Source: a virus. From it: 36,588 nt of DNA. Shown piece by piece: positions 21,350 to 30,000 of the stretch. Made by a program: the position numbers and the translations under genes. A model generated the notes under the pieces. That model was not told the DNA's origin. It saw only the letters and a program-made list of their open reading frames with translations, and did no database searches. Each line of letters starts with the position of its first letter. Position 1 is the first letter of the stretch. The stretch spans positions 1-36,588 of the IMG/VR virus record IMGVR_UViG_3300037042_003972, one strand, 5' to 3'.

Positions 21350-21952
21350 ATGGCAACCGACTCAATCACAATCGGAAATCTGGCCCTTGCAAAAATCGGT
21401 TCCATTCGGGTGGCGTCCTTTGATGACGCATCCCAGCCCGCCCGATACCTGAAGCTTTTCTTTGAGCAGACCCGGGACGAGGTGCTTCGGGCGCACGATT
21501 GGAATTTCGCATCCAAGCGGGCTACCCTGACGGCGCTGGCCACCGCCCCGGAGTTCGGGTGGGGATACCAGTACCAACTCCCAATCGACTGCCTGATGGT
21601 CCGGCAGTTGAACGCATGGGAAAGTCACGAACAGCGCGGCCTTTTCGAAATTGAAGGGAAGGTGCTTCTGACCGATTCTGACTCCGCGCAGATCCGTTAC
21701 ACGTCGCAGGTTCTGGATTCCTCCCAGTTCGATCCAATTTTCGTGGAGGCTCTGGCAACCAGGCTTGCGTCCAAGATCTGCCAGCCGTTGACGGGGAGCC
21801 GTCAGCAAGGGCTGGAATACCTAAGTGACTTCAACGCTCAGATTGGTCAACTTGCAATGCAGAAGGACGCAGCGGAAGCCAGAGGAAAGCGTAAGCTGCC
21901 TTGGGTTGAATCGGATCTTGTCCGCCGGCGGTTTGTGTCTGACATCGTATGA
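21350..21952 (+). CDS. Tail tubular protein A-like (head-tail adaptor)
   Basis: Encodes 200 residues from ATG 21350 (MATDSITIGNLALAKIG). The signature QPARYLKLFFEQTRDEVLRA followed by HDWNFASKRATL is that of T7 gp11 / P22 gp4-type proteins, which form a dodecameric collar between portal and nozzle. The C-terminal half (FVEALATRLASKICQPLTGSRQQG) is helical as expected. Start context caacccATG without Shine-Dalgarno. The end overlaps the nozzle gene in ATGA. Confidence 0.85.
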   Translation: MATDSITIGNLALAKIGSIRVASFDDASQPARYLKLFFEQTRDEVLRAHDWNFASKRATLTALATAPEFGWGYQYQLPIDCLMVRQLNAWESHEQRGLFEIEGKVLLTDSDSAQIRYTSQVLDSSQFDPIFVEALATRLASKICQPLTGSRQQGLEYLSDFNAQIGQLAMQKDAAEARGKRKLPWVESDLVRRRFVSDIV

Positions 21953-24219
21953 TTTCCCAACTCACTTCCTCATTTAACGCCGGGGAACTGAGCGCACGGC
22001 TTGAGAGTCGGCCGGACCTCGACAAATACGGGTCCGGGTGCCGGACACTCGAGAATTTCACGCTGATGCCTTACGGCGGGGTAAACCGTCGCCCGGGGTC
22101 CGCGTTCATCGCTGCGGCCAAGCATGCGAACAAGAAGTGTCGCCTAATCAGCTTTAATTTCAGCACCACCACAAACTTCGTGTTGGAGTTCGGTGACCAG
22201 TACGTTCGGTTCTACTCAAACGGCGTGCAGGTGCAGTTGGCAGGGGTGCCCTATGAGGTGGCCAGCCCTTACCTCGAGGCTGAGCTTTTCGACATCCAAT
22301 GGGTGCAGATTAACGATGTCATGTACATCGTTCACCCGTTGCATCCTGTGCACAAACTGAGCCGGTTATCTGATACCAACTGGACGCTTGAGGAAGTGGG
22401 GTGGTCGTTCCCGTCCACCCTGTCTCAGAATGTTTCAGCCACCACAGTTACGCCAAGCGGAACGACCGGTGTAATTACTCTGACAGCAAGCAGTTCCATT
22501 TTCACCGCTCAGAACGTCGGGGGATATTTCGTGGTGATACACAAAAGGTCCTCCACGTCAGAAATAAAAACCTTCGGCTCAAATGGCAGCAGTGCGGCGC
22601 TTCGTGTCATTGGCAACTGGGCGTTTAACACATATAAAACATGGGCCGCCACCGTGGCAGTGGAAAGACAGCAGCTAGGTTCCGCTATTTGGGAGCCTAT
22701 TCGCTCTTATGCAGGAAACTCTGACAGAAACATTTCCACGACCGGCTACGAAACACAGGAGTGTAGTTTACGAGTCACTGTCAGCAATAGAACTGTCGGC
22801 ACGGTTGCCGATGTTGCTTACATCGAAGCCACGGATCCTTCCGTTTACGGGGTTGTCAAAATCACCGGCTTTACAAGCGGGACAGTGGTGACCGGAACAG
22901 TTGTAAAGGATCTATTTGCCAACACGGCGACAACCTTCTGGGCGGAAGGCGCGTGGTCAGACCGACGGGGCCACCCGAGGACGGTGGTGATGCACGAACA
23001 GCGGCTTGTGTTTGGCGGCACGGCGAGCAACGCGCAGACGATTTGGGGCAGCGCAATCAACGACTTTGAGAACTTCAGACTCGGGGTGAATGATGACGAG
23101 TCTTTTGAGTTCGGAATCGCCAGCATCGAAACCAACCCAATCAACTGGATGGTTTCGCAGCAGGCGCTTTTCGTCGGCACATCTGGATATGAGTATGTGG
23201 TCCAAGGAAGCAACGAGTCGCCTCTGACGCCCTCCAATGTCAACGTGCGGCCCCAGTCGCATTTTGGCAGTAAGTACGAAGGCGCGGTGATTGCCAACGA
23301 GGTGACGCTTTTCGTGCAGCGTCAGGGGCGCAAGATTCGGGAGTTCGTCTACCAGTTTGAATCTGACCGCTACGTTTCGCCGGACCTGACGCTTTTGGCC
23401 GATCACGTAACCGAAGGCACTATCGTGCAGACGGCCTTCCAGCAACAGCCGGATGCGATTGTGTGGGTGGTGACCGGTAACGGCACTCTGGCCGGGATGA
23501 CCTACGAACGCAGCCAGAACGTGGTGGGGTGGCACCGCCACACCACGCAAGGCACCTATGAGTCGGTTGCGTGCATCTACGGCCCAGCCGGGGATGAGGT
23601 TTGGGTGGTGGTGAACCGGACGGTGAACGGATCCACGGTCCGCTACGTTGAGCGGTTCGACCCTGGCTACAGGGAGGACCTCGAGTCCGAGGTAAAGGCC
23701 GAGTGGGTCTACCTTGATTCCGCCATCCGGTTCTCTGGATCCCCGGCCACCACGTTTGTGGTTCCGCACCTGACAGGCAAGACGGTGGACGTGCTCGCCG
23801 ACGGTTCGCCGGTGCAGGGAAAGGTGCTGGCAGGAACCACGCTGACGCTGGACATCGCCGCTTCTGACGTGGTGGTGGGGTTGCCCTACACGTCCGAGAT
23901 TCGGACCATGCCACTCGACCCGGGGAACCTTCAGGATGGATCCGCTCAGGGGCGCCAGTTCAAGGTCCACCGGCTCACGCTGCGGATTTACAAGAGCCTC
24001 GGCGGTGAGGTGGAAGTGGAGACCGGCGTCTGGGACGTGCTGGATTTCCGTTCGACAGCGGATCTGATGGATGAAAGCCCACCTCCGTTCACGGGAGATA
24101 AGCAGTTGATGCTGTCTCGGCCCTACGAAACCAAAGGAACTATCGCCATCCGACAGCGGCAACCAATGCCCTTTACTTTGCTTGCAGTTGTGTCGAAGTT
24201 CGATGTGTATGGAGATTGA
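21949..24219 (+). CDS. Tail tubular protein B-like (tail nozzle)
   Basis: Encodes 756 residues. The N-terminus SSFNAGELSARLESRPDLDK, then CRTLENFTLMPYGGVNRRPG and LISFNFSTTTNFVLEFGDQY is the diagnostic start of T7 gp12-like nozzle proteins. Further support: HEQRLVFGGTASNAQTIWGS and IASIETNPINWMVSQQALFV. Length is close to T7 gp12 (about 790). A hexamer forms the tail tip that opens on receptor binding. An Ala/Ser/Thr-rich insertion (about residues 165-325) may be a surface domain. ATGA-coupled to the adaptor gene. Confidence 0.9.
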   Translation: MISQLTSSFNAGELSARLESRPDLDKYGSGCRTLENFTLMPYGGVNRRPGSAFIAAAKHANKKCRLISFNFSTTTNFVLEFGDQYVRFYSNGVQVQLAGVPYEVASPYLEAELFDIQWVQINDVMYIVHPLHPVHKLSRLSDTNWTLEEVGWSFPSTLSQNVSATTVTPSGTTGVITLTASSSIFTAQNVGGYFVVIHKRSSTSEIKTFGSNGSSAALRVIGNWAFNTYKTWAATVAVERQQLGSAIWEPIRSYAGNSDRNISTTGYETQECSLRVTVSNRTVGTVADVAYIEATDPSVYGVVKITGFTSGTVVTGTVVKDLFANTATTFWAEGAWSDRRGHPRTVVMHEQRLVFGGTASNAQTIWGSAINDFENFRLGVNDDESFEFGIASIETNPINWMVSQQALFVGTSGYEYVVQGSNESPLTPSNVNVRPQSHFGSKYEGAVIANEVTLFVQRQGRKIREFVYQFESDRYVSPDLTLLADHVTEGTIVQTAFQQQPDAIVWVVTGNGTLAGMTYERSQNVVGWHRHTTQGTYESVACIYGPAGDEVWVVVNRTVNGSTVRYVERFDPGYREDLESEVKAEWVYLDSAIRFSGSPATTFVVPHLTGKTVDVLADGSPVQGKVLAGTTLTLDIAASDVVVGLPYTSEIRTMPLDPGNLQDGSAQGRQFKVHRLTLRIYKSLGGEVEVETGVWDVLDFRSTADLMDESPPPFTGDKQLMLSRPYETKGTIAIRQRQPMPFTLLAVVSKFDVYGD

Positions 24220-24649
24220 CGCGAAACCGACACTGGCCGGGCGTGCGATTCTATCCGTTCGTATGGTGGACATCGAAACCGACTACCCAGTGGTTTCTGA
24301 GTGGTGGGAGGCGCACGGGTGGCCTGAGCCGTTACCTTTGGCAATGATTCCAAAGCTTGGAATAATGGTGGAACGTAATGGAGAGCCATGCCTTGCAGGA
24401 TGGGTCTACATGGATAATTCGTGCGGGGTTTCAATGCTTGAGTTCGTGGTTGGAAACCCAGCGACGCCACCGCGTGACGTACTCCGTTCGATTGAGCACC
24501 TAACCGCATCGGCTCGGATGTGCGCTTCTCAAAATGGTTACAGCATAATGTTGACCTATTGCAAAACGATGTCCCTAGCAAAAGCGTTTCAAAAAAATGG
24601 GTTTAAACTTACCGATGACGGAATGAAGCATTTAGTTATAAAGGTTTAA
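24203..24649 (+). CDS. GNAT-fold-like protein between tail and core genes
   Basis: Encodes 148 residues from ATG 24203 (MCMEIDAKP), or 146 from ATG 24209; both begin inside the nozzle gene. The second half resembles a GNAT N-acetyltransferase: a central strand (LEFVVGNPATPPRDV), a helix, a strand (YSIMLTYCKTM) and a last AFQKNGFKLTDDGMKHLVI, like the 'k-x-G-F' end of that fold. The canonical acetyl-CoA loop (R/Q-x-x-G-x-G/A) is not evident, so it may be inactive. The base composition turns AT-rich from about 24530. Similar genes sit here in other podoviruses, perhaps as a virion or internal protein. Confidence 0.55.
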   Translation: MCMEIDAKPTLAGRAILSVRMVDIETDYPVVSEWWEAHGWPEPLPLAMIPKLGIMVERNGEPCLAGWVYMDNSCGVSMLEFVVGNPATPPRDVLRSIEHLTASARMCASQNGYSIMLTYCKTMSLAKAFQKNGFKLTDDGMKHLVIKV

Positions 24650-24653
24650 AAAT

Positions 24654-25385
24654 ATGGCTGGTGGAACAGTAGCAATCATTGCAGCAGTTGCCGCAGTGGC
24701 TGCGGCCGGTGTTTCTGCTTACGGACAGCAGCAGCAGGCCGACAACTCAAAGAAGATTGCGGAGTACAACGCCGCGATTCAGCGACAACAGGCTGAGATC
24801 AATGCCGCGCTTGCAGGCCGTCAGAATGAAATCAACCAGCGGGCGCTAGAACTTCAGAGCCAGCAGGCTGAAGTCATTAAGCAGCAGGCCGGGCAAATTG
24901 AGCAGACGGCAAATGAACAGCAGAAGCGTGCTAGAATAGAGCAGCAGCGCATGCTTGCGGCGCAGCGGGCAGCCTATGCGAAAGCGGGCGTGATGACTGA
25001 GGGAAGCCCGATTGCAGTGCTGGCTGAAACGGCTGGGATCTTTGAACTTCAAAATCAGGACGTGGCGTATGAAGCCGACCTGCGGAGCCGGGCGCTTCAG
25101 CGCGAAGCGGAACTGACAAAGTTCGGGCTACAGACTGACCAGTATGTACTGGACCTTCAAAGCAAGGCAGCGGAGGCGGCCCGCAAGATCGGGTTGGATG
25201 AAGCAAAACTGACGCAGTTGCAGGGGCGTGCGGCCGCAGAGGGATACAAAACCCAGAGCTACGCGACACTGCTTTCTGGAGTTTCTCAGGCGGCCTCAAC
25301 CGGAATGACAGCTTACGGCAGCGGCTCAAAAACCAAAACCACAGGCACGGTTTCGACCGGGTCAACCAGCACTTCCTCACGTTAA
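24654..25385 (+). CDS. Internal virion (core) protein, T7 gp14-like
   Basis: Encodes 243 residues. An N-terminal hydrophobic helix of small residues (VAIIAAVAAVAAAGVSAYG) is followed by a long Gln/Ala/Glu-rich coiled coil with no Pro (about 25-110), then GVMTEGSPIAVLAETAGIFE, a segment common to podovirus internal virion proteins, and a Ser/Thr/Gly-rich tail. T7 gp14 inserts in the outer membrane at ejection and forms the entry pore; a helix-plus-coiled-coil protein placed just after the nozzle gene fits. Weak AAGG ribosome site. Confidence 0.75.
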   Translation: MAGGTVAIIAAVAAVAAAGVSAYGQQQQADNSKKIAEYNAAIQRQQAEINAALAGRQNEINQRALELQSQQAEVIKQQAGQIEQTANEQQKRARIEQQRMLAAQRAAYAKAGVMTEGSPIAVLAETAGIFELQNQDVAYEADLRSRALQREAELTKFGLQTDQYVLDLQSKAAEAARKIGLDEAKLTQLQGRAAAEGYKTQSYATLLSGVSQAASTGMTAYGSGSKTKTTGTVSTGSTSTSSR

Positions 25386-25388
25386 CCC

Positions 25389-27014
25389 ATGCCACGCATC
25401 CCACTCGCAGACATTCCGAACGCTCCGGCGCCTGTGCAGCAAGGCCCCGGGAACATCGGATCCCTTGGGCAGGTGAATCTTGCCCCGCTTGGTAGGCAGT
25501 ACCAGCGCAGCCTGTTGCAGCAAGGAAGCTTTGACGGCCCAGCTAAGGGCTTGCAGGCGCTTGGGCAGGCCGGTGGTGAGATCGCTGGAATGCTCGGAAA
25601 GATTGCGCAGGCGAAGGCGGAAGCAGAAGCGGACACGGCCGCAATCGAGGCGGGCAACCGCATGCAGGTTGAGTTCGCTGACTACACTTCAAGGCTGACA
25701 CCGAGCACACCAACAGACGAGTTCGTGAGCGGCTGGCAGTCCCGATTTTCGCAAGTGAAGCAGGAGGTGCTTGGTGACCAGAAGCTTTCACCGCTGGCCC
25801 GGCAGAAGATTGAGCGCAGCGCCTTGAAGCTGGAAGGTGAGTCGATCGCCAACCTGACCACGGCTGCAAACCGCGAAGTTTTCAAGCGTTCGATGAACGC
25901 GCATGAGCAGATCCTTGAACAGAAAAAATCTCGTGGTGATTGGGCTGGCGCTGGTGAGGTCGTTGCGGAGCTGGATCGAAAAGGGCTTATTTCTCGAGAT
26001 ACAGCAAACGCAATGGCCGAAGGGATTGCGTCTGAGTCTGAACTTTATATGGCAAAAAATGCCATTGAAGGGGATCCGATCTTGGCACTTTCCTCGCTTA
26101 ATGATCCGACCCAGTTTACAAGATTGACGATTAGAAACAGGGAACAGCTGAAAGATGAGGCAGGCCGTTCTATCAACCGAAGAAAGGCCGATTTGTTGGA
26201 ACGCATTCGGCTTTCTTTTGAGAATAACCAGTTCGATTCGCTTGAAGATGCAGAACGCTTGTCGGGATCGTATTGGGACGACAAGCTCAAGGCTGAAACG
26301 CAGGTTCTTTTCTCAAGGAAAATGGGTCCGAATGAGGATCTGAAAAACGAACTGGATGCAGGTATCGACGATTACGAACCGACCTCTGACCCAGACGGCA
26401 AAAAGCGGTACGAAATCGAACGGAAGGTGAAGGCATTTGTGCCTGATGGGTTTAAGCAGGGATTCCTTGACCGCATTTCAAGGAAGGCAGGCCCGAGGAC
26501 ACCTTCAAGCCAAGTGGAGTCTCTTGCAAGAGATGTTTTAAAAGCGGCGCGTGACTCTGGTCAATTTGGTGAACTCCATGAAGATTTTTTTAAAGGTAAT
26601 AAAGAAATGCCCGGAGAAACGGTTTTGGATTTTTGGATCAGCGAGTGGGGTAAGACAAAGTCTGAACAGTGGAAAGCAAAGCGGGATGAACGTGATGAAA
26701 CCTTGAAAAGGTACAATCAGGCGAGCGACAGCATTGACCGCTTTTTGCGTGAGCATCCAACATCAAAACGCACAGATGCAGTTTTAGAAGCTAACAAAAT
26801 CCTTGGAATTTTTGGTGCTGAAAAATTTGGGCGAGAAACATTTACTTCCCCAACCAAGACCCAAAGCGGCACCATGAATAAAGTGAAGGGCTTGTTTGGA
26901 GGCACTCCAAAACCCTCCGATGTGTATTCCCCTTTACCTGCAAACAAAGGCAGTTCACCTGTTTCACCGGGTTCATTGACCGGCCCAATGGAAAGCCCTA
27001 AAAAAGACCGATGA
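25389..27014 (+). CDS. Internal virion (core) protein, T7 gp15-like position
   Basis: Encodes 541 residues. Segments LAPLGRQYQRSLLQQGSFDG and PAKGLQALGQAGGEIAGMLG precede a mainly helical charged body with EQILEQKKSRGDWAGAGEVV and ELDRKGLISRDTANAMAEG, a helical-repeat style seen in phage ejection-channel proteins. No enzymatic motif. The C-terminal third (from about 26500) is notably AT-richer than the flanks and ends in a Ser/Pro/Gly tail, suggesting mosaic origin. Assignment comes from order (gp14-like, this, giant gp16-like) and composition. Start aacccATG without Shine-Dalgarno; end overlaps the giant gene in ATGA. Confidence 0.68.
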   Translation: MPRIPLADIPNAPAPVQQGPGNIGSLGQVNLAPLGRQYQRSLLQQGSFDGPAKGLQALGQAGGEIAGMLGKIAQAKAEAEADTAAIEAGNRMQVEFADYTSRLTPSTPTDEFVSGWQSRFSQVKQEVLGDQKLSPLARQKIERSALKLEGESIANLTTAANREVFKRSMNAHEQILEQKKSRGDWAGAGEVVAELDRKGLISRDTANAMAEGIASESELYMAKNAIEGDPILALSSLNDPTQFTRLTIRNREQLKDEAGRSINRRKADLLERIRLSFENNQFDSLEDAERLSGSYWDDKLKAETQVLFSRKMGPNEDLKNELDAGIDDYEPTSDPDGKKRYEIERKVKAFVPDGFKQGFLDRISRKAGPRTPSSQVESLARDVLKAARDSGQFGELHEDFFKGNKEMPGETVLDFWISEWGKTKSEQWKAKRDERDETLKRYNQASDSIDRFLREHPTSKRTDAVLEANKILGIFGAEKFGRETFTSPTKTQSGTMNKVKGLFGGTPKPSDVYSPLPANKGSSPVSPGSLTGPMESPKKDR

Positions 27015-30000
27015 TTACCGACCTTGAAGCGGACAAGCTGGCGGACGAGTACCCGAATGCATCGCCAGAGCGGAAACCGCAGATTGAAACGGCCCTTCGG
27101 ACTTGGGTTTCAGCATCTGAGGCGGAGGCCGCTGACCGTGCGCGGGAGGGGGCCGCCCGGCTCCGGCAGTCTTTCAAGTCGGTGTCTGACTTGGGCGGGC
27201 TCTGGACCAAGGAACAGGAACTCCGGCTCCCCCCGACCGATAACCCCGACGAGGTGAAGGCCCGCGTGGCGAACACCGCTTTTCTGGCGGAAGCCGGGGG
27301 CATGGATTACGACACGGCCGCGAAGACTTACGAGGGGCTCCGGGCGAGGTGGGCGCAGGCCACCCTTGGTAAGAAGGACTCCGGGGATCTGGAGATGTAC
27401 TCTGAGGTATCTCGGCAGTACCAAGACGGGGAAGACAAAGCGAAGCTGGCCTTCCAACGTGACGCCGACGCAGCCTCCCGGGGCTTCCAGCGTGCGCTGG
27501 AGAATGCCCCGCCGGACTGGAGCACACCGGAATCTGAGTGGCGGAAAGGCGCTGAGAAGGCGCCGGGCTTTGATGCGAACTGGGGGTTTGGGCTGGAGCA
27601 GTCGGTAGCCTATCGGGACGCATTCCAGAGGGCTTTCAAGGTTGCCACCGAACACCGGCCGCTTGTGTTGGAAACGCTGGACACGCTCAAGCGTGGCACC
27701 AAGTGGATCAACCAGGGGGCAGGACTCAGTGAAGAGGCTGCAACCCGGCTCATGGAATTGCCCGACGCAGAACGGGCTGACGTGCTCCGTGCCATTGTCG
27801 CCGGGGCGGCTTCGATGTCTCCCGAGGATCCCGGGGCAGCGGTAAGCAACCTTCAAAAGGTTTTCAAGAACATGGGCATTTCAGCCTCCCGAGGGCTGGA
27901 CGCATTGAGGCTTTCCAAGGTTTCGCAGGCGTTGTCTGCAGCTGATGCTGCAAGCGCACTTGAAGCGATCAAGGATGGGAAGCCAGTTTACGACTTGGGC
28001 GGGGGTAGGATTACGCCAAGCTTAACGGCGGTCCAAGGCGCGTTCGGTTTGGAGGTTTCGATGCAAGCTGCGGATCCGGTCCCGGCTTCAGAGATCCCGG
28101 CGCTCACCAAAAAGCTGGAGGGCACGTTGAAGTTCTACCAGATCACAAATCAGCTTGAACAGGTGTCGAGGCAGTACCTTGACCCGATCCGTCCAGCGTA
28201 CAAGACCGGGATCGGTTGGGTGGGCGAAACCATGGCGGTTGGGCTAGCCGGATCCGCGCCGCAGATGGTGGCCGGAGCCATCCCGGGCGTTGGGCTGCCT
28301 TGGATGACTGCAAGCTTTGTGGATTCCGCCTATGAGCGGATTGTGGCGGACCAACCCGACATCGACCCACGGTCAGCACTTGCCATGGCAACGGTTGCCG
28401 GGACCATTGAGGGCGGGATCGAGATGCTTCAGATCCGCAACGCAGTCGGGCTTCTTCCAGCCACGTCCAAGCTTGTGCAGGCGCTGCGCACCCCGAACGT
28501 CAATCTGTTCAAGGAACTAGGGATTCAACTGGGCAAAAACGTCCTTGAGCAGAACGTGGAAGAGGCGCTTCAATACCTCGCCTTGCCGGTTGTCAAATCC
28601 ATCGGGGCGGCCCTGAACAAAGACATCGATGGCGTAACCTGGGCGCAGGAATGGCAGGAGTTCGGCGGCACCCGCCTGGAAACCTTTTTGGGGGTGTTGC
28701 CGTGGACTATCTTCGGCGCAGGAGCCGCCGGGATCCGGGAAACCACGGCATTCAGGAATCTACTGGCGAGCGAACAGTCGCTTGTTGAGTACGGCCTCCC
28801 TCGGGAGGTGGCAGCCAATATCGTGGCGCAGGAAACGCCCGAGGCGCGGCAGGCCGTGTTTTTCGAGGAACAGAGCAAGCGCACCCCGGAGAGCATTAGG
28901 GCGGGCATTGCGGAGGCGGAGGCCCGTGTTGCTCGTGAGACTGTGGCAGCGACGTCGAACGAGACGCCCACCATGGTTTATGAGGGCGGGAAGTTTCGGA
29001 TCGTGGAGCCGGACGGAAGTTCGTCCATGGCGTTTGACGATCCAGAAACGGCATCCTTGGCGCTGCAAAGCCGCAACGAATGGGAGGAGACCGGGGCAGC
29101 CGTGGCGGTGCGCGAGCTTGCCGACTGGCTTGGAATGCGGGATTCCGACAAGCGCAAATGGGAGGTGGTGCCGAAGATCGTGACGCTGGAGGACGACAAG
29201 CTTGCAACGCCGGAGCAGATCGCGGAACGGATGCAGCTTGCGGGGCTGGAAGGGCTTGCGCCTTCCGAAGCCCAAGTGTTCGGACAGAATGTAACCGAGG
29301 TCCGGGATGGCATGGTGCGCGTGGTCAACTCGGTGTTCGTCGGCTCCAACCCCTTGGACGTTGTGGAAGAAGAGGGGCATTTCCGGTTCAGGCAGGAGAT
29401 GGACGCAGGCACAATCACCCGGGATCAGGCGGAAGCCGCAGTGCGTGCGTTCCAAGGTGACCGGGCGCCGCAGACGTTTTCCGATCAGGTATTGGATGAA
29501 GGCGTGGCTGAAATGGTGCGGGCCTATTTCGCAGGGAACACCCGGTTCATCCGCAACCTTCCCAAGAGCGTTCGGTCGTTTTTCTTGCGGATGGCAAAGT
29601 TTTTCCGGGAGACATTCCGAAACGCAGCCAAGCTCAAAAGGCTGATTCGAGAAGGGAAGATTGATGCGAACTGGGTGGCGTTCCTGAACAGGTCCGTTGG
29701 CCTGACTGAAGCAGTGCAAGAGCAGGAAGCGGCAATGAAAGCCGCTCAGGATCTGACCGGGCAGCCCGCTGAAATTGTCACGCGCTTCAGCGTCAGGAAG
29801 AAAAAGGCACCCAAGGAGGAAGCTGCCATTGATGAAAGGCACCTGAACCTTGCGCCGGCTGAGTACATTGGAGGTCGTGGAACAGTTTCCACCCGAGTTC
29901 CAACTGCAAAAAAGGCAGTGGAATCACAAGAGGTTCTCCACATCAACCTTGAAGCCGTCAACCAGTCCGAAGAACTAAAGGCAAAGCTTGCCCAGAATCT

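Noticed and set aside
22957-24273. Long open frame on the minus strand (438 codons) opposite the nozzle gene
   Set aside because: It is a mirror of the nozzle protein's codon pattern, reads as low-complexity His/Arg/Pro sequence, lacks any ribosome site, and would run against the late operon.
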